This document shows, piece after piece, positions 1-6,886 of a stretch of 64,000 bases of DNA. Numbering within the stretch: position 1 is the stretch's first letter; every line of letters starts with the position of its first letter. Source of the DNA: Ferrovibrio sp046297595. GTDB taxonomy: Bacteria > Pseudomonadota > Alphaproteobacteria > Ferrovibrionales > Ferrovibrionaceae. The notes below the pieces were generated by a model that saw only the letters and a program-made list of their open reading frames with translations, made no database searches and was not told the origin of the DNA. The stretch covers positions 206,124 to 270,123 of the forward strand of contig NZ_JBKBHT010000005.1 of the NCBI RefSeq assembly GCF_046297595.1, given 5' to 3'. The translations under genes were made by a program, and so were the position numbers.

Positions 1-208
1 ACAGGCCCTGCTGGGCCTTGGTGGTGGATTTCACATGCCAGGTCAGCAGCGGCGCGTTCAGCGCCTTGGCGATCTCGATGGCCAGCACGGTCTTGCCGGT
101 GCCGGGTTCGCCCTTCACCAGCAGGGGGCGTTCCAGGGTGATGGCGGCATTCACCGCCACCTTCAGGTCATTGGTGGCGACATAGGACTCGGTACCGGTG
201 AACTTCAT
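1..208 (-). CDS. MoxR-family AAA ATPase, 5' part only (runs off the window)
   Basis: Only the first 69 codons are in the window; the gene continues beyond base 1. The start is an ATG at 208-206. The translated part carries a Walker A motif GEPGTGKT at residues 33-40, and the text around it (ESYVATNDLKVAVNAAI, then KSTTKAQQGL) is typical of the MoxR branch of AAA+ ATPases. These act as chaperones, usually with a von Willebrand factor A partner encoded next door, to insert metal cofactors or mature enzyme complexes; the partner would lie outside the window. A promoter with an upstream palindrome precedes it at 254-299. The family call is firm, but the client of this ATPase cannot be inferred from here. 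Confidence 0.85.
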   Translation of the reverse strand, partial: MKFTGTESYVATNDLKVAVNAAITLERPLLVKGEPGTGKTVLAIEIAKALNAPLLTWHVKSTTKAQQGL

Positions 209-253
209 ATGACGTTTCCCAGGCTTTTCTGTGGAGGCTGCGATCAGCCCAGA

Positions 254-282
254 ACGCTAGGTCGCACACGGCGGCAGTGCAA
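254..282 (-). promoter_or_regulatory. Probable promoter of the MoxR ATPase gene
   Basis: Read on the minus strand, TTGCAC (282-277) and TAGCGT (259-254) are separated by exactly 17 bases. The start codon follows about 40 bases downstream of the expected transcription start. The -10 box is only a partial match to consensus. The perfect palindrome at 287-299 ends 4 bases upstream of the -35 box. Confidence 0.45.
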
Positions 283-286
283 GCCG

Positions 287-299
287 TGACGTTACGTCA
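287..299. promoter_or_regulatory. 13-bp perfect palindrome TGACGTTACGTCA, candidate operator
   Basis: The inverted repeat TGACGT-T-ACGTCA is perfect. It lies just upstream of the probable -35 box of the MoxR gene, a position more typical of an activator than of a repressor. A near-identical palindrome occupies the same relative position in front of the methylmalonyl-CoA epimerase gene at 20911-20923. The regulator is unknown. Confidence 0.5.
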
Positions 300-350
300 A
301 GTGCGTTCAACGGTAACGCTGCCCGCGGGCCGATAGGCCTGATATCGGAT

Positions 351-1004
351 TTAGCTGACGGTCTTGTAGTTGATGCAGATTTTCGACTTCTCGACCGCGT
401 CGATAGCCTCGCCGGTCGAGCCGCAGACGCCATTATCGGCATCCAGGCTGCCATTGCCGGAATTCACGCAGAACAGCGAGCATTCCTGACAGACACCGAA
501 GCCGCCGACTTGATGGCGGGCCTGCAGGTCGTGCAGCAGGCGGGTGAGGCCTTTCACCATGGCGCTGCCCAGTTCGCCCGCGATTTCCTGGCTCGTGTGC
601 TGCAGCGTCTGCATCGGATCCTTGGCCAGCATGGCCTGGCCGGCATCGGTGAGGCAGAGGTCGACCTGGCGGCGGTCGCAGGTTTTTTTGCAGCGGGTGA
701 TCAGGCCCTTGTTTTCCAGGGCGATCAGGGTCTGGGACACGGTTCCCTTGGTGGCGCCGAGGTATTCGGCCAGGGCCGTGGGGGAGCGGGAATACTTGTT
801 GGCCTGGGCGATGAACCGCAGGGCTTCCCACTGGGCCGGGTTCAGGCCATCGGCGAACTGCAATTCGCGGGTGAGGCGGCCCAGGCGGTCCAAGAGGAGG
901 ATAACCCTTTGAGCCAGCGCATCTTTTTCATGCGGAAAAGAGCCGGAGAGGGCGGTGGTGCCCGGCTGTTTGGCCGTGGCGAGCGATGGTGCGGTGACTG
1001 GCAT
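351..1004 (-). CDS. MarR-family regulator with a cysteine-rich C-terminal tail
   Basis: This 217-residue protein has a MarR winged helix-turn-helix: helices and recognition region at about residues 55-100 (LAEYLGATKGTVSQTLIALE) and a wing at 101-120. The start is an ATG at 1004; the frame extends further upstream but without a convincing start. The unusual part is the last 50 residues, with C172-x2-C175-x3-C179 and then C194 and C210, plus C105, C109 and C117 in the wing. Related MarR proteins with a CxxC tail ending in a CGxTGE-type motif occur in proteobacteria, and the spacing suggests a zinc or iron-sulfur site; that is inference. It is divergent from rpoH, and a palindrome at 1071-1085 in the shared upstream region could be its operator. 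Confidence 0.85.
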   Translation of the reverse strand: MPVTAPSLATAKQPGTTALSGSFPHEKDALAQRVILLLDRLGRLTRELQFADGLNPAQWEALRFIAQANKYSRSPTALAEYLGATKGTVSQTLIALENKGLITRCKKTCDRRQVDLCLTDAGQAMLAKDPMQTLQHTSQEIAGELGSAMVKGLTRLLHDLQARHQVGGFGVCQECSLFCVNSGNGSLDADNGVCGSTGEAIDAVEKSKICINYKTVS

Positions 1005-1070
1005 CACAGTTTTGTTTCGACTCGCTATTAAGCCTTGCGGCGGATCGGCGGCGCGGCGTAGAGTTATTTC

Positions 1071-1085
1071 GTATCGACCCGATAC
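1071..1085. promoter_or_regulatory. Inverted repeat GTATCG-ACC-CGATAC between marR-like gene and rpoH
   Basis: Two perfect 6-bp arms are separated by 3 bases, and flanking TTT and AAA extend the symmetry to 1067-1089. MarR dimers bind palindromes of this size, usually next to their own gene. The site lies 67 bases upstream of the MarR-like gene and 76 bases upstream of rpoH, so it could act on either. Assignment to this MarR protein is inference from position. Confidence 0.5.
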
Positions 1086-1160
1086 CAAAGCCCCCGCCCG
1101 GCAGCCAGTCGACACAATGGTAGTGTAGGCCCGGGCGAAAGTCGATGGAGGACCTGACCA

Positions 1161-2093
1161 ATGGCCATCGCATCTGCCCCCCGGACCCTCGATAGCGCCG
1201 ACCGGCGCTACCTCTCGACCGTCATGACCAAGGCCATGCTGTCTGAGGAAGAGGAATTAAGCCTTGCCCGCGGCTGGCGCGTTGATGGAGATCAAAGAGC
1301 CATGCAGAAGCTGGTGACGGCTTATCTGCGGCTGGTGGTCGCCACAGCCACGCGTTTCCGCAATTACGGCCTGCCGATGCCCGACCTGATCCAGGAGGGC
1401 AATATCGGCCTGATGCTGGCCGTGAACCGCTTCGACCCCGAGCGTGGCGTGCGGTTCTCCACCTATGCCTCCTGGTGGATTCGTTCCTCGATCCAGGAAT
1501 ACGTGCTGCGCAACTGGTCCATCGTGCGGTCCGGTACCTCGGCCGGCCAGAAGGCGCTGTTTTTCAACCTGCGCTGGCTGCGCGCCAAGCTGGAGCGGGC
1601 CGGCGGCGGCACGCTGACGCTGGACAATGCCACCCGCGACGAAATCGCCACCGCGCTGAAGGTCTCGCCGGCCGACGTGACGGCCATGGCCCAACGCCTG
1701 GCGGCCCGCGACCACTCGCTGAACGAGACGGTCGGTGGCGAGGAAGGCGGCGATGCCTTCCAGGATTTCCTGGTCGATCCCGGCCCGACCCCGGAAGAGA
1801 TCGTCACGACCAAGGTGGATGGCGGCCAGCGCCGCGCCTGGCTGGCGGAATCGCTCAAGGAACTGAGTCCGCGCGAACAGCTCATCATCGTCGAGCGCAT
1901 GCTCAACGAGGAGAAGGCGACGCTGGAGGAACTCGGCGGCCGGCTCGGCGTGACCAAGGAGCGCGTGCGCCAGATCGAGACCAAGGCTTTCCGCAAGCTG
2001 CAGGGCGCGGTGCAGCGCCGCGCCCGTCAGGCTGGCGAGAAGCTGGTGGGCAAACTGGAAGAACTGACCGCGCTGGAGCCGACCCACGCATAA
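1161..2093 (+). CDS. rpoH: RNA polymerase sigma-32 factor RpoH
   Basis: Heat-shock type sigma factor of 310 residues, close to the family norm of about 290-310. Region 2 is clear at residues 73-123 (PDLIQEGNIGLMLAVNRF, then FSTYASWWIRSSIQEYV), as is the C-terminal region 4 helix-turn-helix (LGVTKERVRQIETKAF). The RpoH box, the marker that separates sigma-32 from other group 3 factors, is present as QKALFFNLRWLRAK at 130-143. A GGAGG ribosome-binding site sits 9 bases before the ATG. It directs RNA polymerase to chaperone and protease genes. Alphaproteobacteria often carry two or more rpoH copies, and I cannot tell which type this one is. It is divergent from the MarR-like regulator and shares its upstream region. 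Confidence 0.96.
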   Translation: MAIASAPRTLDSADRRYLSTVMTKAMLSEEEELSLARGWRVDGDQRAMQKLVTAYLRLVVATATRFRNYGLPMPDLIQEGNIGLMLAVNRFDPERGVRFSTYASWWIRSSIQEYVLRNWSIVRSGTSAGQKALFFNLRWLRAKLERAGGGTLTLDNATRDEIATALKVSPADVTAMAQRLAARDHSLNETVGGEEGGDAFQDFLVDPGPTPEEIVTTKVDGGQRRAWLAESLKELSPREQLIIVERMLNEEKATLEELGGRLGVTKERVRQIETKAFRKLQGAVQRRARQAGEKLVGKLEELTALEPTHA

Positions 2094-2095
2094 TT

Positions 2096-2116
2096 CTGCC
2101 GGAATTGCTCCGGCGG
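2096..2116 (+). terminator. Hairpin after rpoH, possible terminator without a U-run
   Basis: GCCGGA (2098-2103) and TCCGGC (2109-2114) pair perfectly around a 5-base loop immediately after the rpoH stop codon, with one more C-G pair outside a T-G wobble. No T-run follows, so it may be a weak or Rho-assisted terminator or only an RNA-stabilising hairpin. Confidence 0.35.
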
Positions 2117-2129
2117 CCCGGGGCCGTGC

Positions 2130-2158
2130 TTGACATCGGAATGGGCGAAGGGTAAACC
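2130..2158 (+). promoter_or_regulatory. Promoter of tRNA-Asp
   Basis: A consensus -35 box TTGACA (2130-2135) is followed after 17 bases by TAAACC (2153-2158). The expected transcription start is a few bases upstream of the tRNA at 2171, as is usual for stable RNA genes. Confidence 0.7.
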
Positions 2159-2170
2159 GCCGCCTGCCGC

Positions 2171-2247
<77 letters not shown>

Positions 2248-2268
2248 TTTCCGCGCAATACGGAAAAA

Positions 2269-2308
2269 CAAAAACCCGCCCAATGATTTGTGGCGGGTTT
2301 TTGTTTGT
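2269..2308. terminator. Bidirectional Rho-independent terminator
   Basis: A perfect 12-bp stem, CAAAAACCCGCC (2269-2280) with GGCGGGTTTTTG (2292-2303), surrounds an 11-base loop. A T-rich tail follows on the plus strand, and the five A bases at 2264-2268 give a T-run on the minus strand. It can end both tRNA-Asp and the converging glycosyltransferase gene. Confidence 0.9.
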
Positions 2309-2324
2309 TTGTATCAAGGAGCGG

Positions 2325-3176
2325 TCAGGCGATATCCTTGTCTGCCGGCGCCAGATGGCTGATGCCAATCACCGGCAAGTGGCGGTCGCTGGCGACCAAG
2401 GCTTCGAACCGCTCAATATTCGGGCTGCGCTTGCCGGTCGGGCGCGGATGCCACAGGTGCAGCACAACTGCGGCGAAGCGGCCGGATTTGCGGCGCACCC
2501 CGGTGCGTAGCAGGCGCAGGACAAAATCCGAATCCTCCAGGCCATGGCCTGTATAAGTGGCGTCAAAGCCGTCTACCCGGTCGATATCCGTTCGCCAGAC
2601 CCCCAGATTGCAGGTCTGCGCCTTCTGCCAGGATTCTGGTCGGCGATAACGCCGCCAGTCGCCGGGCAGGCTGAGCATCTGGAACGGACGATTGGCCTGG
2701 GCGAACAGGGCCAGGATGAACCAAGCCAGCCGGTTGGGCCGGCTCCAGGCCTGGGGGCGGGCGAGCATCCTGCGGGTCTGCGGCTGCCTGATATAACTGC
2801 GTGAGCCAGCCACGAACCAACCCGGTTCGGCCAGGCGGGCATGGGTGGCTATGAAATCGGGCGGCACCATGCAATCGCCGTCGATGAACACGATATAATC
2901 CCCGCTGGCCTGCAGCAGGGCATTATTGCGGGATTCGGCAAGACGGAAGCCTGTATCGGGCTGCCAGGCGTGCAGCAGGGGGCAGGGCACCTCGGGGCGC
3001 AGACGCGCGATCAGGGCCCGGGTTTCCTCGCCCGACCCATCATCCGCCACCACGATCTCATAAGCGATCCGGCCATCGAGGCGCTGCCGCGCCAGGCTAC
3101 GCAGCACCATTTCAAGGAAAACCGGAGAGTTATATGTGCTGACGATAACGCTGATTTTTGCCGGTGCGACCCCCAC
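2325..3176 (-). CDS. Family 2 glycosyltransferase
   Basis: A 283-residue GT-A fold glycosyltransferase that would transfer sugar from a nucleotide-sugar donor to a cell-surface polysaccharide or lipid. The N-terminus has the family 2 nucleotide-binding pattern (KISVIVSTYNSPVFLEMVL), DDGS near residue 46, and a DGD metal-binding triad (VFIDGDCMVP) near 100. The C-terminal half has the galactosyltransferase-like segment CNLGVWRTD with GLEDSDFVLRL, where the ED pair is typically the catalytic base region. The start is GTG at 3176, chosen because a GGGGGAG site lies just upstream. There is no membrane segment. It stands alone, converging on tRNA-Asp. Its acceptor cannot be deduced. Confidence 0.85.
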   Translation of the reverse strand: MGVAPAKISVIVSTYNSPVFLEMVLRSLARQRLDGRIAYEIVVADDGSGEETRALIARLRPEVPCPLLHAWQPDTGFRLAESRNNALLQASGDYIVFIDGDCMVPPDFIATHARLAEPGWFVAGSRSYIRQPQTRRMLARPQAWSRPNRLAWFILALFAQANRPFQMLSLPGDWRRYRRPESWQKAQTCNLGVWRTDIDRVDGFDATYTGHGLEDSDFVLRLLRTGVRRKSGRFAAVVLHLWHPRPTGKRSPNIERFEALVASDRHLPVIGISHLAPADKDIA

Positions 3177-3475
3177 CCGGCTCCCCCAATTTTTGTATTT
3201 CGTTGTTCAACCTGTATGCAGGGTATGCGATTCGCGTCGCCGATGCCAGTAATCCCTCGCATGATGCGCTCCCATACGATCCGTGGACGGAGTCGCTACC
3301 ACCGACGATAGACGATTTATTTGATGACAATCAGGAAAAGCGATGAAAGCGCCGTGACTTGCCATTTATTTGCGCCGGGCCAGCGTGTTGCAGCGCGAGA
3401 AGGAAACGGCTAGAACAGCCACCGACCTTGGGCGGGGTGGGACCGGTCCGGGGAGAACCGTTTTTTCGGAGGGGA
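3177..3475. other. 299-base intergenic region between the glycosyltransferase and nuoA
   Basis: This holds the divergent upstream regions of the glycosyltransferase gene and the nuo operon. The only promoter-like match found is the weak pair at 3388-3416. A self-complementary GGACCGGTCC lies at 3440-3449. No tRNA, small gene or strong hairpin was found. Confidence 0.5.
3388..3416 (+). promoter_or_regulatory. Weak promoter candidate for the nuo operon
   Basis: TTGCAG (3388-3393) and TAGAAC (3411-3416) are spaced by 17 bases, 60 bases upstream of nuoA. Both boxes match consensus only partly, so this is a candidate based on spacing and position. Confidence 0.3.
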
Positions 3476-3847
3476 ATGACCGTGGACGCCCTGCTGCGGG
3501 AATATCTGCCGATACTGCTATTCCTTGGCCTAGCCATCGTGCTGGCCGTCATTCTGGCCCTGCTGCCCTTTGTGGCGGCCAAGCGCGCGCCGGACCCGGA
3601 AAAGAATTCCACCTACGAATGCGGCTTCGAGCCGTTCGGCGACAGCCGCAAGCAGTTCGATGTGCGGTTCTACCTGGTGGCCATCCTCTTCATCATTTTC
3701 GACCTGGAAGTCGCCTTCCTGTTCCCCTGGGCCATCTCGCTGGGCGAGATCGGCGTATACGGCTTCTGGTCCATGGTGGTCTTCCTGGGCGTGCTGACCA
3801 TCGGCTTCATCTATGAGTGGAAGAAGGGGGCGCTGGAATGGGAGTGA
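3476..3847 (+). CDS. nuoA: NADH-quinone oxidoreductase subunit A
   Basis: A small membrane subunit of complex I, 123 residues as usual. Three hydrophobic helices are visible, at about 8-30, 64-86 and 93-115. The loop after the first helix carries the family signature with the Cys (KNSTYECGFEPFG, near residues 44-56) that lies at the quinone-site entrance in known structures. The start is the ATG at 3476, behind the strong site GGAGGGG. The open frame continues upstream but without family similarity. First gene of the nuo operon; it overlaps nuoB by 10 bases. Confidence 0.97.
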   Translation: MTVDALLREYLPILLFLGLAIVLAVILALLPFVAAKRAPDPEKNSTYECGFEPFGDSRKQFDVRFYLVAILFIIFDLEVAFLFPWAISLGEIGVYGFWSMVVFLGVLTIGFIYEWKKGALEWE

Positions 3848-4401
3848 GCAACGCCATGCAGACGGCGCCCCAGAAAACCGATACGGCGGTACAACTCGGT
3901 TCCTCGCAGGATGCCTTCTTCAAGGACCTGTCGGACGAACTGGCTGACAAGGGCGTGGTGATCTCCACGCTCGACAAACTGGCCAACTGGGCCCGTACCG
4001 GCTCGATGTGGCCGATGACCTTCGGCCTGGCCTGCTGCGGCGTCGAGATGATCCACGCCTACATGGCGCGCTATGATCTCGACCGGTTTGGAGCGATGCC
4101 GCGGGCTTCGCCCCGCCAGTCCGACGTGATGATCGTGGCCGGCACGTTGACCAACAAGATGGCGCCGGCCCTGCGCAAGCTCTACGACCAGATGGCCGAG
4201 CCGCGCTATGTGATCTCGATGGGCAGCTGCGCCAATGGCGGTGGCTACTATCACTATTCCTATTCGGTGGTGCGCGGCTGCGACCGCATCGTTCCGGTCG
4301 ACGTCTACGTCCCGGGCTGTCCGCCGACCGCCGAGGCGCTGGTCTATGGCCTTCTGCAGCTGCAGAAGAAGATCTGGCGCACCGGCACCATCGCCCGCTG
4401 A
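3838..4401 (+). CDS. nuoB: NADH-quinone oxidoreductase subunit B
   Basis: A peripheral-arm subunit of 187 residues that holds the last iron-sulfur cluster (N2), which passes electrons to quinone. The N2 ligands are visible as the tandem Cys pair in FGLACCGVEM, the Cys of MGSCANGGGYY and the Cys of YVPGCPPTAEAL. The chosen start, ATG at 3838, overlaps the end of nuoA by 10 bases. An in-frame ATG at 3817 would overlap more, and one at 3856 would shorten the variable N-terminus. The end is followed after 13 bases by nuoC, with an AAGGAA site between. Confidence 0.97.
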   Translation: MGVSNAMQTAPQKTDTAVQLGSSQDAFFKDLSDELADKGVVISTLDKLANWARTGSMWPMTFGLACCGVEMIHAYMARYDLDRFGAMPRASPRQSDVMIVAGTLTNKMAPALRKLYDQMAEPRYVISMGSCANGGGYYHYSYSVVRGCDRIVPVDVYVPGCPPTAEALVYGLLQLQKKIWRTGTIAR

Positions 4402-4414
4402 AGGAATTGAAGCG

Positions 4415-5056
4415 ATGAGCGAAGCCAAGGCCCTTCTGCGCGAACAGGAACAGGCGCTGCGCGACCTGGCAGACCACCTGTCGGCCGGTCTGGGCGCCGA
4501 CCTGCTCGAGACCTCGGTGACGCGCGGCGAACTCACGATCCGCGTGCCGACCGAGCGCATCGTCAAGGTGCTGACCTTCCTGCGCGACGACGGCAACTGC
4601 CAGTTCGCCGAACTGGTCGATATCACTGGCCTGGACTGGCCGCAGCGGCCGCAGCGTTTCGATGTGGTTTACCACCTGCTCAGCCTCAAGCTGAACCAGC
4701 GCATCCGCATCAAGGCGAGCACCGACGAGGAAACGCCGGTGCCGTCGGTGACCGGCGTCTACGCGGCGGCCAACTGGTTCGAGCGCGAGACCTGGGACAT
4801 GTTCGGCGTGATGTTCTCCGGTCATCCGGACCTGCGCCGCATCCTGTCGGATTACGGTTTCGAGGGGCATCCCCTGCGCAAGGATTTCCCGCTCACCGGT
4901 TATGTCGAGGTGCGCTACGACGAGACGCAGAAGCGCGTGGTCTACGAGCCCGTGCAGCTGAACCAGGAATTCCGCCGTTTCGATTTCATGAGCCCGTGGG
5001 AAGGCGCGAAATACGTGCTGCCGGGCGACGAGAAGGCCGGCGAGGGGCAGAAGTAA
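4415..5056 (+). CDS. nuoC: NADH-quinone oxidoreductase subunit C
   Basis: A peripheral-arm subunit of 213 residues (30 kDa type) that binds subunit D near the quinone site. The family core is present: the FAELVDITGLDWP segment, then ETWDMFGVMFSGHPDLRRIL and DYGFEGHPLRKDFPLTGY. It is separate from nuoD rather than fused, as in most alphaproteobacteria. The ATG at 4415 is preceded by AAGGAA. The stop is one base before the nuoD start. Confidence 0.96.
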   Translation: MSEAKALLREQEQALRDLADHLSAGLGADLLETSVTRGELTIRVPTERIVKVLTFLRDDGNCQFAELVDITGLDWPQRPQRFDVVYHLLSLKLNQRIRIKASTDEETPVPSVTGVYAAANWFERETWDMFGVMFSGHPDLRRILSDYGFEGHPLRKDFPLTGYVEVRYDETQKRVVYEPVQLNQEFRRFDFMSPWEGAKYVLPGDEKAGEGQK

Positions 5057-5057
5057 G

Positions 5058-6236
5058 ATGGCTGAAGTCTCCATTGCCAACTACATGGTCAATTTCGGGC
5101 CGCAGCATCCGGCGGCCCACGGCGTGCTGCGCCTGGTCATGGAGCTCGACGGCGAGATTGTCGAGCGCTGCGACCCGCATATCGGCCTGCTGCATCGCGG
5201 CACCGAAAAGCTGATCGAACACAAGACCTATCTGCAGGCGGTGCCGTATTTCGATCGCCTGGATTACGTCGCGCCGATGAACCAGGAGCATGCTTTCGCG
5301 CTCGCCACCGAGCGCCTGCTGGGCCTGGAAGTGCCGGCGCGTGGCCAGGCCGTGCGCGTGCTGTTCGCCGAGATCGGCCGCCTGCTGAACCACCTGCTGA
5401 ACGTGACCACGCATGCCCTCGATTGCGGCGCCATGACGCCGGCTTTGTGGGGCTTCGAGGAACGCGAGAAGCTGATGGAATTCTACGAGGGCGTTTCCGG
5501 CGCCCGCATGCATGCCGCTTATTTCCGGCCCGGCGGCGTGCACCAGGACCTGCCGAAGGGCATGGCCGAGGACATCGTCAAATACCTGCCGCGTATGCTG
5601 AAGGTGATCGACGATATCGAGGGCCTGCTGACCGAGAACCGGATTTATCGCCAGCGCAACGTCGATATCGGCGTGATCGGCGCCAAGGATGCGATGGACT
5701 GGAGTTTCTCGGGCGTGATGCTGCGCGGCTCGGGCATCGCTTGGGACCTGCGCAAGTCGCAGCCCTATGACGGCTACGAGAAATACGATTTCGACATTCC
5801 GGTGGGCAAGAACGGCGACTGCTTCGACCGTTACCTCTGCCGCATCGAGGAAATGCGCCAGAGCGCGAAGATCATCGAGCAGGTGGTTGCCAACCTGCCC
5901 GGCGGCCCGATCGCCTCCGACGATCGCAAGGTGGTGCCGCCCAAGCGCGGCGAGATGAAGCGCTCGATGGAAGCGCTGATCCACCACTTCAAGCTCTACA
6001 CCGAAGGTTATCACGTGCCCGAGGGCGAGGTTTATGCCGCCGTCGAGGCGCCGAAGGGCGAGTTCGGCGTGTATCTGGTGTCGGATGGCTCGAACAAGCC
6101 GTATCGCTGCCGCATCCGCGCTCCGGGTTTCCCGCATCTGCAGGCCACCGACTTCATGTCGAAGGGCTACATGCTGGCCGACGCCGTCTCCATCGTCGGC
6201 AACATGGATATCGTGTTCGGGGAGATCGACCGATGA
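5058..6236 (+). CDS. nuoD: NADH-quinone oxidoreductase subunit D
   Basis: The 49 kDa-type subunit, 392 residues, related to the large subunit of [NiFe] hydrogenases; with NuoB it forms the quinone-reducing chamber. The N-terminal signature FGPQHPAAHGVLRL contains the His that contacts the quinone head group in known structures, and the central HIGLLHRGTEKLIEHKTY block is intact. The C-terminus ends in GEIDR as is typical. Its TGA overlaps the nuoE ATG (ATGA at 6233-6236), so translation is probably coupled. Confidence 0.97.
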   Translation: MAEVSIANYMVNFGPQHPAAHGVLRLVMELDGEIVERCDPHIGLLHRGTEKLIEHKTYLQAVPYFDRLDYVAPMNQEHAFALATERLLGLEVPARGQAVRVLFAEIGRLLNHLLNVTTHALDCGAMTPALWGFEEREKLMEFYEGVSGARMHAAYFRPGGVHQDLPKGMAEDIVKYLPRMLKVIDDIEGLLTENRIYRQRNVDIGVIGAKDAMDWSFSGVMLRGSGIAWDLRKSQPYDGYEKYDFDIPVGKNGDCFDRYLCRIEEMRQSAKIIEQVVANLPGGPIASDDRKVVPPKRGEMKRSMEALIHHFKLYTEGYHVPEGEVYAAVEAPKGEFGVYLVSDGSNKPYRCRIRAPGFPHLQATDFMSKGYMLADAVSIVGNMDIVFGEIDR

Positions 6237-6871
6237 GTGGCGTCCATATCGCACCCCCCGAGCTGCAGCCCGCCAGCTTCGAGTTCACGCCGGAGAACAT
6301 GGCGCTGGCGAAGACGCATATCGCCAAGTATCCGGAAGGCCGGCAGCAGAGCGCGGTGATGCCGCTGCTCGACATTGCCCAGCGCCAGCACAACAACTGG
6401 GTGCCGCAGGCCGCGATCCGCTACATCGCCGACCTGCTGGGCATGCCGGCGATCCGCGTGCTGGAAGTGGCCAGCTTCTACACGATGTACAATCTGGCGC
6501 CGGTGGGCACGCATTTCGTGCAGGTCTGCACGACCACGCCCTGCTGGCTGCGCGGCTCCGACAAGGTGCTGAGCGCCTGCAAGAAGCATCTGGGTGTCGG
6601 CCCGGGCGAGACCACGCCGGACGGCAAGTTCACCGTGATCGAGGTGGAATGCCTGGGTGCCTGCGTGAACGCGCCGATGCTGCAGCTCGGCGACGACTTC
6701 TACGAGGATCTCGACGAGGAAAGCACCGGCAAGATTCTCGAGGCGCTGAAACGCGGCGAGACGCCCAAGCCCGGCCCGCAGAACGGCCGGCTGTCGTCCG
6801 AGCCGCTGGGCGGCGCGACTACTCTCACCACTTTCAATCCTGCTGCCCCTTCGGGCGGCAGCGACGACTGA
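6233..6871 (+). CDS. nuoE: NADH-quinone oxidoreductase subunit E
   Basis: The 24 kDa-type thioredoxin-fold subunit, 212 residues, which holds the [2Fe-2S] cluster N1a beside the NADH-oxidising subunit F. The cluster ligands appear as CTTTPCWLRG and, about 40 residues later, CLGACVNAPM. The N-terminal helical part (YPEGRQQSAVMPLLDIAQR) is standard. The last 40 residues are a low-complexity Gly/Pro/Thr tail that is not part of the fold, a length variation common in alphaproteobacteria. It overlaps nuoD by four bases. Confidence 0.97.
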   Translation: MSGVHIAPPELQPASFEFTPENMALAKTHIAKYPEGRQQSAVMPLLDIAQRQHNNWVPQAAIRYIADLLGMPAIRVLEVASFYTMYNLAPVGTHFVQVCTTTPCWLRGSDKVLSACKKHLGVGPGETTPDGKFTVIEVECLGACVNAPMLQLGDDFYEDLDEESTGKILEALKRGETPKPGPQNGRLSSEPLGGATTLTTFNPAAPSGGSDD

Positions 6872-6886
6872 GGCGGAGCCAGCCCC

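Noticed and set aside
3440..3449. Self-complementary GGACCGGTCC upstream of nuoA.
   Set aside because: A 10-bp palindrome in GC-rich DNA is common by chance, and nothing ties it to a regulator.
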